Part shown: positions 6,803 through 12,080 of the stretch, in pieces
Layout: each line of letters begins with the position of its first letter
How positions within the stretch are numbered: position 1 is the first letter of the stretch
Program-made: the position numbers and the translations under genes
Notes under the pieces: generated by a model
The model's database searches: none
Seen by the model: only the letters and a program-made list of their open reading frames with translations
Told to the model about the DNA's origin: nothing
DNA from: Janthinobacterium lividum
GTDB lineage: Bacteria > Pseudomonadota > Gammaproteobacteria > Steroidobacterales > Steroidobacteraceae
Direction of reading: 5' to 3'
Length of the DNA: 12,080 nt
Assembly: GCA_943327025.2 (NCBI GenBank)
Contig: CALPVO020000041.1
Coordinates: 1 to 12,080 of the forward strand

Positions 6803-8224
6803 CTAGCCGGCAGGCGGCGCATTTTGCACCAGAAGCCGCGAACGAACGATGGCCGGCGGCAGCAAGGCCAGCAGTGGCTGCAGTTCGGGGCCTGCGTGCC
6901 CGCCGGTGAGCGCCAGACGCAGCGGCAGGAAGAAGCCTTTGCCCTTGGCGCCGGTGGCGGCGAGCACCGCTGCTCCCAGCGCTTTCACATTCGCGCCGTG
7001 TTCTTCATAGGCGGCGGAAAGCGCTGCGAAGAAGGCAGCGTGAGCCGCAGCGTCCGGGAAGCAATCGCGGGCCAGCTCGCTGCCCGCCGCTTGCCCATCT
7101 ACAAACACCACCCGCGCCCAATGCTGGGCTTCTGCCGGCAGCGTAATGTTGCCGCGAACAAGCGCCAGGAACGCCTCTTCGGCGGCCGCCGGCACCAGCC
7201 CGGCAAACCACGGGCGCAGTTCATCCAAACCCGCGCGCTGCACCGTCTCGTGCTGCCAATGGCGCAACTGCGCCTCGTCCACCTGCGCCGGCGCCCGGCC
7301 AAGGTGGTCGGTGTTGAACCCCGCGGCCAGCGCTGCGTCGTCCATCCAGCCCGGCTCCGTGTAGCTGTGGCCCAGCCGCGCCATGAAGTTACGCAGCGCG
7401 GCGGGCAAGTAGCCCTGTTCGCGCAGGTCCGCCAGCGAGGTAGCACCTTCACGCTTGGACAGCGGGCCGCCGGTGGCAGTCCCCAGCAAGGACAAATGCC
7501 CGTACTGCGGCGCAGGCAGGCCTAGCGCCTGCAGCACCAGCAACTGGCGGAAGGTGTTGGTCAGGTGGTCTTCGCCGCGCAACACGTGGGTAATGCCCAT
7601 GAGGGCGTCGTCCACGGCGTTGGCAAAGAAGAACGCCGCACTGCCATCACCGCGCGCGATGACGAAGTCGCCGATTTCGGCGGCCGCACTCAGCTGCGGG
7701 CCGCGCACGAGGTCCGCAAAGCTGACGCTCCCGCCTTCCGGCACCCGAAAACGTAGCGTAGGCAGGCGGCCTGCGGCCACCTGCGCAGCGCGTTGCTCCG
7801 CCGACAGGTGCCGGCAAGTGCCCAGATAACGCGGCGGACGACCGGCTTCCAACTGCCGCTTGCGGCTGACGGCCAGTTCCACCTGCGAGCAATAGCATTC
7901 GTAAACTTGCCCGGCTTCGCGCAGCCGAGCCACCAACCCGCCATAAATGGCCGTGCGCTCGGACTGGCGGTACGGGCCCTGCGGCTCCCCTCCCCCCTCC
8001 GGCCCTGCGTCCCACTCCAGCCCGAGCCAGCGCAGGTCTGCCATGCACGCCGCCGCGAATTCTGCCGTGGAACGGGCGGCATCGGTGTCTTCTAGGCGCA
8101 GCACAAAGCGGCCGCCGGCCTGCTTGGCGAGCAGCCAGTTGAACAGCGCCGTGCGGGCGTTGCCCAAGTGGAGGCGCCCGGTGGGGCTGGGCGCAAAGCG
8201 GGTGGTGACCATTGCCGTCGACAT
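6803..8224 (-). CDS. gltX: Glutamyl-tRNA synthetase
   Basis: A 473-residue class I synthetase (E. coli 471) that charges tRNA-Glu; full length, so not the short GluQ-tRNA-Asp enzyme. The N-terminus has RFAPSPTGRLHLGNART with the HIGH motif HLGN at 19-22 and the glutamate-binding RLEDTD segment at 43-48. A zinc motif CxC-x24-CxH (Cys110, Cys112, Cys137, His139) matches the E. coli type. The central VLRGEDHLTNT is typical. The second ATP motif reads PLSKREGA (254-261), with Pro where most family members have Lys. Start codons ATG 8224 and ATG 8212 are both possible and neither has a strong ribosome binding site; reading farther upstream would run over the divergent cyclophilin gene and its promoter. 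Whether the enzyme is discriminating or also charges tRNA-Gln cannot be told. It is followed by cysS on the same strand. Confidence 0.96.
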   Translation of the reverse strand: MSTAMVTTRFAPSPTGRLHLGNARTALFNWLLAKQAGGRFVLRLEDTDAARSTAEFAAACMADLRWLGLEWDAGPEGGGEPQGPYRQSERTAIYGGLVARLREAGQVYECYCSQVELAVSRKRQLEAGRPPRYLGTCRHLSAEQRAAQVAAGRLPTLRFRVPEGGSVSFADLVRGPQLSAAAEIGDFVIARGDGSAAFFFANAVDDALMGITHVLRGEDHLTNTFRQLLVLQALGLPAPQYGHLSLLGTATGGPLSKREGATSLADLREQGYLPAALRNFMARLGHSYTEPGWMDDAALAAGFNTDHLGRAPAQVDEAQLRHWQHETVQRAGLDELRPWFAGLVPAAAEEAFLALVRGNITLPAEAQHWARVVFVDGQAAGSELARDCFPDAAAHAAFFAALSAAYEEHGANVKALGAAVLAATGAKGKGFFLPLRLALTGGHAGPELQPLLALLPPAIVRSRLLVQNAPPAG

Positions 8225-8276
8225 GGGGCGCAAGTGTACGGCAAACTGTCTGCTCGCCTGACTGGAGCTAAGCCGA

Positions 8277-8990
8277 ATGTCCCCGACCCTTGCAAAATTT
8301 TCCCTGCGCCTCGCCACCGCCTTGCTCGCGCTCGTCCTGCCCCTCGCTGCCGCCAAAGCGGCTGAGCCACCGCGGGTGATGCTCGAAACGTCTCTCGGCG
8401 AGTTCGTCATCCAGTTGGATACGGAGCGCGCCCCGCTCACCAGCGCCAACTTCCTCCAGTACGTGAAGGAAGGCTTCTACAACGGCACCATCATCCACCG
8501 CATCGAGAACAATTTCGTGGTGCAAGGCGGCGGCTACGACACGGCCTACAAGGCCAAGCCCACGCGCGGACAGGTAGTCAATGAGTCGGGCAACGGCCTG
8601 TCCAACAAGCGCTTTACCGTGGGCCTCGCCCGTACGGGCAGCCCGCATTCGGGGACGTCGCAGTTCTACGTGAACCTCGCCGACAACGAAGTGCTGGACC
8701 CGAACCCCGCGCGCTGGGGTTATGCCGTGTTCGGCAAGATAGTGGACGGCTTCCAGGTGGTGGACCAAATCGGCCAGCAGCCCACGGGCGATGTCGCTAC
8801 CTTCAAAGCCTCGGCTCCGCTGACACAAATCGTCATCCGTCGCGCCTTCGTACTGTCGCCCGCGGCAACGGCGCCGGCCGTGGTACCCGCCGTGGCGCCG
8901 GCAGCCGCTCCGGCAAAGCCGGAGGCGACCCCAATGCCGACCCCAATGCCGACACCCGCGCCGGCCGACGGCAGCGCGCCGAAGCTCTGA
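8277..8990 (+). CDS. Cyclophilin-type peptidyl-prolyl cis-trans isomerase, exported
   Basis: A 237-residue protein with a signal peptide (basic start, hydrophobic residues 12-25, probable cleavage after AKA at 26-28), a cyclophilin domain at about 32-193, and a Pro/Ala-rich tail from 194. The domain shows IIHRIENNFVVQGGG (73-86, with the catalytic-type Arg75), the GTSQFYVNLADN motif (126-137) and GYAVFGKIVDG. It would catalyse prolyl isomerisation during periplasmic folding. Position next to lpxH and near cysS matches E. coli ppiB, but that protein is cytoplasmic and lacks the signal peptide and tail, so I give no symbol. The start ATG has GGAG 9 bp upstream. It is divergent from gltX (52 bp between starts) and 55 bp before lpxH with no terminator between, so the two are probably co-transcribed. 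Confidence 0.95.
   Translation: MSPTLAKFSLRLATALLALVLPLAAAKAAEPPRVMLETSLGEFVIQLDTERAPLTSANFLQYVKEGFYNGTIIHRIENNFVVQGGGYDTAYKAKPTRGQVVNESGNGLSNKRFTVGLARTGSPHSGTSQFYVNLADNEVLDPNPARWGYAVFGKIVDGFQVVDQIGQQPTGDVATFKASAPLTQIVIRRAFVLSPAATAPAVVPAVAPAAAPAKPEATPMPTPMPTPAPADGSAPKL
8928..8963 (+). repeat. 12-bp tandem repeat coding for TPMP units
   Basis: ACCCCAATGCCG occurs at 8928-8939 and 8940-8951, followed by a diverged third unit (8952-8963). It is in frame and encodes TPMP-TPMP-TPAP in the C-terminal tail of the cyclophilin. Such an in-frame unit could vary in copy number between strains without breaking the gene. Confidence 0.7.
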
Positions 8991-9045
8991 ACCGCGCGCT
9001 GCAGCACCCGCCGCACCTTCCTTCGGCCCGAACAGCGCACCGACC

Positions 9046-9756
9046 ATGACGACGCTGTTCATCTCCGACCTGCATCTGGATGAGACGGCGCCAGACATTA
9101 CCGCGCGCTGTCTCGATTTTCTGCAAGGCACCGCCCGCGGCGCCAACGCTTTGTATGTGCTGGGCGATCTGTTCGAGGCTTACCTAGGCGACGATGACCG
9201 TCCAACGTGGCGCGAACCCGTCCTGGCCGCTTTCCGGGGGCTGGCTGCCAGCGGCACGGCGCTGTACTTTCTGCCGGGCAACCGCGATTTCCTGCTGGGC
9301 GAAGCCTTTGCTGCCAGCGCTGGCGGCACGGCGCTCCCCGACCCCTTTGAACTGCAATTGCACGGCACGCGCATCATCGTGACGCACGGCGATGCGCTAT
9401 GCACAGACGACCGCCCCTACCAAACCCTGCGCGCGACGGTACGCGACCGAAAATGGCAGCATGCCGCGCTTGGCCTACCATTGGCCACGCGACAGGCCTT
9501 CGCTGCCGCAGCTCGCCAAGGCAGTAAACAGCACACCGCGCAACAGCAAGCCATGCTCATGGACGTGAACGGCGCCGCGGTGGAGCACGTTTTGCGCGGT
9601 TCAGGCTGCAGCGTACTGCTGCACGGCCACACACACCGCCCGGGCAGCCACGACCTGCTGGTAGATGGCCGCGCCTGCCAACGTCTCGTGTTGGGCGACT
9701 GGTATACGCAACAAAGCGCACTGCGCTGGGACGAACACGGGCCGAGATTCGTTTAA
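9046..9756 (+). CDS. lpxH: UDP-2,3-diacylglucosamine diphosphatase
   Basis: A 236-residue calcineurin-like metallophosphoesterase (E. coli LpxH is 240) that cleaves UDP-2,3-diacylglucosamine to lipid X and UMP, the fourth step of lipid A synthesis, at the inner face of the inner membrane. All metal-binding motifs are present: Asp8 and His10 (SDLHLD), Asp41 (GDLFEAYLGDDD), Asn79 (GNRDFLLG, the LpxH form of GNHD), His114 (THGD), His195 and His197 (HGHTHRPG). The ATG at 9046 gives the normal N-terminus MTTLFISDLHL; the ribosome binding site is weak, consistent with read-through or coupling from the cyclophilin gene upstream. It converges with miaE. Confidence 0.97.
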   Translation: MTTLFISDLHLDETAPDITARCLDFLQGTARGANALYVLGDLFEAYLGDDDRPTWREPVLAAFRGLAASGTALYFLPGNRDFLLGEAFAASAGGTALPDPFELQLHGTRIIVTHGDALCTDDRPYQTLRATVRDRKWQHAALGLPLATRQAFAAAARQGSKQHTAQQQAMLMDVNGAAVEHVLRGSGCSVLLHGHTHRPGSHDLLVDGRACQRLVLGDWYTQQSALRWDEHGPRFV

Positions 9757-9767
9757 CGCGAACAGCC

Positions 9768-9790
9768 CCCCGAGCAGTGGTTTGCCGGGG
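9768..9790 (+). terminator. Possible hairpin terminator after lpxH
   Basis: CCCCG (9768-9772) pairs with CGGGG (9786-9790). GCA/TGC extends the stem inside after one bulged A, with loop GTGGTT. It begins 11 bp after the lpxH stop. No T-run follows, so this is a weak call. Confidence 0.35.
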
Positions 9791-9793
9791 ACA

Positions 9794-9816
9794 GTCGCGA
9801 ACAAACTCGCGCCTAC
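9794..9816 (-). repeat. REP-like palindrome with GTAG head overlapping the miaE stop
   Basis: Read on the minus strand the element is GTAGG followed by a hairpin, CGCGA-GTTTGT-TCGCG, then AC. A GTAG or GTAGG head followed by a short GC-rich palindrome is the layout of repetitive extragenic palindromes in Pseudomonas and Stenotrophomonas, which are dispersed by RAYT transposases and often sit between convergent genes. Here it lies between lpxH and miaE, and its TAG is the miaE stop codon. Only one copy is seen in this window, so repetitiveness is not shown. Confidence 0.55.
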
Positions 9817-10403
9817 ACCGGCACGCCAGAATGGAACCGAAAGACCGGGTCGGGCGAGGTCACCAAGTCCGCTTCCAGCGCCTGCAAGGTGGCCAGTCGG
9901 TCGGCGCAGTCCGCGTCCATGCGTTCCGCCTGAGCCTTCGCCAAATCCAAGTAAAGCGACTGATGGCGCGCCTCTGCCGCCTCGAGCCCCGCGAAGAAGG
10001 ACCCCAGCGGTTCGCCAATACAAGGCGCCAGCGCATGAAACCGCTCGCAGGACCGCGCTTCAATGAGCGCGCCCACCAACAAGACATCCAACTGCCGCTG
10101 CGGTTCGCTCTTGCGCACCGCCTTGCGAAGTTGCTCGGCATAACGCCCGGGGCCTAGACGCACGAAACGAATGCCCAGATCGCGTGCCACCTTGCGCACT
10201 TGCTCGAAGTGGCGCAATTCCTCGCGCGCCAAGCGCGACAATTGCAAAGTGAGCCGTTCGTCTTCGGCATAAGTAAACATGAGCGCTAGCGCCGTAGACG
10301 CCGCCTTCTTCTCGCAATTGGCATGGTCGACAACCAGCAGGTCGCGCTGGCGCACGGCTTCCTGCAGCCACGCTTCAGGCGTCGCCACCAGCAACAGTTC
10401 CAT
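9813..10403 (-). CDS. miaE: tRNA-(ms2io6A)-hydroxylase
   Basis: A 196-residue non-haem di-iron monooxygenase that hydroxylates the isopentenyl group of the ms2i6A37 nucleoside next to the anticodon in tRNAs reading UNN codons; it needs oxygen. The iron ligands are recognisable: Glu31 (DHANCEKKA), Glu62 and His65 (REELRHFEQ), Glu115 (ALIEARS), Glu144 and His147 (AEARHQSLY). Length is normal for MiaE. I chose the ATG at 10403-10401 (MELLLVATPEAWL), which matches family N-termini; an upstream in-frame start would overlap the kinase gene. It begins 8 bp after the kinase stop, with GTGAG at that stop as a possible ribosome binding site, so it is probably coupled to the kinase. Its stop codon lies inside the REP-like element. 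The MiaA and MiaB enzymes that make its substrate must be encoded elsewhere. Confidence 0.95.
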   Translation of the reverse strand: MELLLVATPEAWLQEAVRQRDLLVVDHANCEKKAASTALALMFTYAEDERLTLQLSRLAREELRHFEQVRKVARDLGIRFVRLGPGRYAEQLRKAVRKSEPQRQLDVLLVGALIEARSCERFHALAPCIGEPLGSFFAGLEAAEARHQSLYLDLAKAQAERMDADCADRLATLQALEADLVTSPDPVFRFHSGVPV

Positions 10404-10411
10404 AGCCGTAC

Positions 10412-11830
10412 TCACAGCCCGCGCCTGCGATCGTTCAACGTGGGCAGGGGCTGCCAAGTGGCAGCCACTTTCGCTGTGGCAGCACCCAGCTCCGCCGCCG
10501 TCTGGTAACGCTGCTCTGGCAACTTTGCCAGCAAGCGGTCCAACAAAGGCTGAAGACCGTGGAACTGCAGTGGCAACTGCGGAATGAGCGCGTGCGTATG
10601 CTGGTAAATGACACCCATCGGCGTCTTTGCCTGAAACGGTTTTTTGCCCGTCAGCATCTCGTAAAAAATAACGCCAAGACTGTAAAGATCTGAACGTGCA
10701 TCTACCGTCCGGCCATGCCCTTGCTCCGGGCTCATGTAAAACGGCGTACCGAAGATTTCACCGCGGCCGGTAATGGCCTCTTCATGGGCTATCTCTTTCG
10801 CCAAACCGAAGTCGATGAGGGCGATGCTGCCATCCGTGCGCAGCATGACGTTGCCAGGCTTCAGGTCGCGATGGAGCACGCCTTGCGCGTGCACCGCGGC
10901 AAGCGCAGCCGCCATCTGCTGCAATACGGTCAGCGCCGCTTCCGGCGACATGCCTTGCTTCACACGTCGGCGCAAGTCGCCGCGGGGGAAGTACTCCATG
11001 GCGATGAACACGTGATCGTCTGCCACCCCAATATCATGGATGCGAACCACGTTCGGGTGCGCGATGCCGGCAATAATCTGGTATTCGCGGATGAAGCGAT
11101 CGAAGGTATTGTTCTCGCTGATATCCGGCACTTGCCGCAGCACCTTCAGCGCTACCACCCGCCCCACGCGCTCGCTTTCTGCAAGGTAGATGGCAGACAA
11201 CGGGCTGGCCGCCAAGGGGCGCAAACAGCGCTCTCCGCGAATCATCACATTACCGAAGCGGTACACATCGAGTGCACCGGGACGCTGCCTTGCCTCACGG
11301 CGTTGGTCGGTGCGCAAGTCGACTGCATAACGCAAGGCGCGAACGAGCTCCTTGGAGGCGAGGCGACTGCGCTGCAGACGCACCAATGGCACGTGTGGCA
11401 CGGGCCCATCCGCCGGCCACTGCCCGTCTTCATCCAGTTCATCGAGCGATAGCACTGGCGCGAACTCGGGGCGACGCGACAAGTCGTCGAGCCACGCCGT
11501 ATGGGCCGAGGTTCGCGCCAGATTGTTGGCGGCGCGCCAAAACTCGTCAGCCAATACCACCGTGGTGGTGGCGAAATCCGGATCGTGCGGTGGTAGGCCG
11601 GCTTCGATGTCGTCGGCCATGTTGGTGATAACCGGGGGTTCGTCGGAGCCCACCACGTCGCCGAGGAGTACGGCGTCGAAAGCAGCAGCGCTGAACTCTG
11701 GCGGAAGCGGGCCTTCATCCATCGGGTCGTATTCATCGACCACGGCATCGCGGAAGACCGCGACGATTTGTTGTCGCCAGCGTTCACGGTGCTGCGGATC
11801 GGAATCGATGAGAAGAAAGCGTGCGTTCAC
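10412..11830 (-). CDS. Ser/Thr protein kinase with receiver-like N-terminal domain
   Basis: A 472-residue cytoplasmic protein. Residues about 200-460 form a Hanks-type kinase: ATP-anchoring Lys229 (VVALKVL), helix-C Glu249, HRDLKPGNV with Asp322 and Asn327, DFG at 340-342, and SPE ending at Glu369. All catalytic residues are present, so activity is expected, but the glycine-rich loop is altered (LAASPLSAIYLAE, about 206-218, no Gly). Residues 1-60 look like the start of a response-regulator receiver (RFLLIDSDPQHRERW, then FDAVLLGD), followed by an acidic linker; the standard phosphoacceptor setting is not clear, so it may be a pseudo-receiver. No transmembrane helix is seen after the kinase. 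The GTG at 11830 overlaps the preceding glycerate kinase stop in GTGA and has AGGGG upstream; a GTG at 11863 would overlap that gene more. Target proteins are unknown. It is followed after 8 bp by miaE. Confidence 0.93.
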   Translation of the reverse strand: MNARFLLIDSDPQHRERWRQQIVAVFRDAVVDEYDPMDEGPLPPEFSAAAFDAVLLGDVVGSDEPPVITNMADDIEAGLPPHDPDFATTTVVLADEFWRAANNLARTSAHTAWLDDLSRRPEFAPVLSLDELDEDGQWPADGPVPHVPLVRLQRSRLASKELVRALRYAVDLRTDQRREARQRPGALDVYRFGNVMIRGERCLRPLAASPLSAIYLAESERVGRVVALKVLRQVPDISENNTFDRFIREYQIIAGIAHPNVVRIHDIGVADDHVFIAMEYFPRGDLRRRVKQGMSPEAALTVLQQMAAALAAVHAQGVLHRDLKPGNVMLRTDGSIALIDFGLAKEIAHEEAITGRGEIFGTPFYMSPEQGHGRTVDARSDLYSLGVIFYEMLTGKKPFQAKTPMGVIYQHTHALIPQLPLQFHGLQPLLDRLLAKLPEQRYQTAAELGAATAKVAATWQPLPTLNDRRRGL

Positions 11831-12080
11831 GATGGCCCCTGTCGTGGGGCATCCGACCACCACGCCACAAGGATATCCCCAACGTTGGTGGCGGTGCGCC
11901 CGGTATGCACCAAATCGCCCGCGGCCTCGAGGAAGGCACCGGAATTCGCGGCGGCCAAAGCCGCGGTCGCCGTAGCACCCAGACCGACCTCACCGCGCAA
12001 GGCGGTGTCACCATCCACCAAGGCGCCCGCGTCTTCACTATTGCCATCCACGCCATCCGTACCGGCAGCGAGCAGCAAGA
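11827..12080 (-). CDS. Glycerate 2-kinase, MOFRL family, C-terminal part (cut by window edge)
   Basis: The last 84 codons of a gene that begins beyond the right edge. The stretch AAGTDGVDGNSEDAGALVDG and the later HTGRTATNVGD segment are characteristic of the MOFRL domain that forms the C-terminus of bacterial glycerate 2-kinases (GckA type, often annotated as TtuD or putative hydroxypyruvate reductase). These enzymes convert D-glycerate to 2-phosphoglycerate for entry into central metabolism. The stop TGA overlaps the kinase start by 4 bp (GTGA), so this gene heads a translationally coupled unit with the kinase and miaE. The catalytic N-terminal domain is not visible. Confidence 0.88.
   Translation of the reverse strand, partial: LLLAAGTDGVDGNSEDAGALVDGDTALRGEVGLGATATAALAAANSGAFLEAAGDLVHTGRTATNVGDILVAWWSDAPRQGPS

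Noticed and set aside
8225..8449. N-terminal extension of gltX by 75 codons
   Set aside because: It would overlap the divergent cyclophilin gene and its signal peptide; GluRS normally starts a few residues before RFAPSPTG.
8908..8924. Perfect hairpin CTCCGGC-AAA-GCCGGAG
   Set aside because: It lies inside the coding sequence of the cyclophilin tail, has no T-run, and is plausible by chance in Pro/Ala codons of GC-rich DNA.
8268..9146. A 292-codon minus-strand open frame opposite the cyclophilin and lpxH
   Set aside because: Runs across two well-supported genes and their gap; Arg/Gly-rich shadow translation.
10715..11452. A 245-codon plus-strand open frame opposite the protein kinase
   Set aside because: Antisense to conserved kinase motifs; no family resemblance.

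Overview
The window is a compact, GC-rich stretch of chromosome from a Gram-negative bacterium, most likely a gammaproteobacterium. LpxH (lipid A synthesis) implies an outer membrane. MiaE, FolD, CysS and the cyclophilin/lpxH neighbourhood are of gammaproteobacterial type. A Pro-Arg-His-Lys tRNA operon and a GTAG-headed REP-like palindrome would suit a Xanthomonas- or Pseudomonas-like relative, but the genus cannot be fixed from the sequence. I see no phage, plasmid, insertion sequence or CRISPR signature; most of the window is ordinary chromosomal backbone.

Left part (1-3672): two minus-strand genes, an MFS transporter followed 9 bp later by the start of a probable fatty acid hydroxylase/sterol desaturase family membrane protein cut by the window edge, are divergent from a plus-strand arylsulfatase with a Tat signal. 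This is the most accessory-looking part and may form a small exported-sulfatase/transport/lipid-modification locus.

Middle (3673-8224): a four-gene tRNA operon on the minus strand (Pro-UGG, Arg-UCU, His-GUG, Lys-CUU) has a strong sigma70-like promoter with a GC-rich discriminator at one end and a classic intrinsic terminator at the other. Its promoter is back to back with that of folD (one-carbon metabolism). folD converges on cysS through a shared hairpin. Upstream of cysS on the same strand is gltX, so two aminoacyl-tRNA synthetases lie in tandem.

Right part (8277-12080): a secreted cyclophilin-type prolyl isomerase and lpxH run on the plus strand, divergent from gltX. This resembles the cysS/ppiB/lpxH neighbourhood of E. 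coli with gltX inserted. lpxH converges on a minus-strand operon that reads, in transcription order, glycerate 2-kinase (MOFRL C-terminus only), a Ser/Thr protein kinase with a receiver-like N-terminus, and miaE (tRNA hydroxylase). The first two overlap by 4 bp and the last two are 8 bp apart. A REP-like palindrome sits at the convergent junction and supplies the miaE stop codon.

Functionally, much of the window serves translation (four tRNAs, two synthetases, a tRNA-modifying enzyme, FolD for one-carbon units). The envelope contributes lpxH and the periplasmic isomerase. The least conventional genes are the sulfatase/MFS/hydroxylase group and the kinase fusion. No clearly undescribed system is evident; the best leads are the kinase with an altered glycine loop in a glycerate kinase-miaE operon, and the REP-like element.
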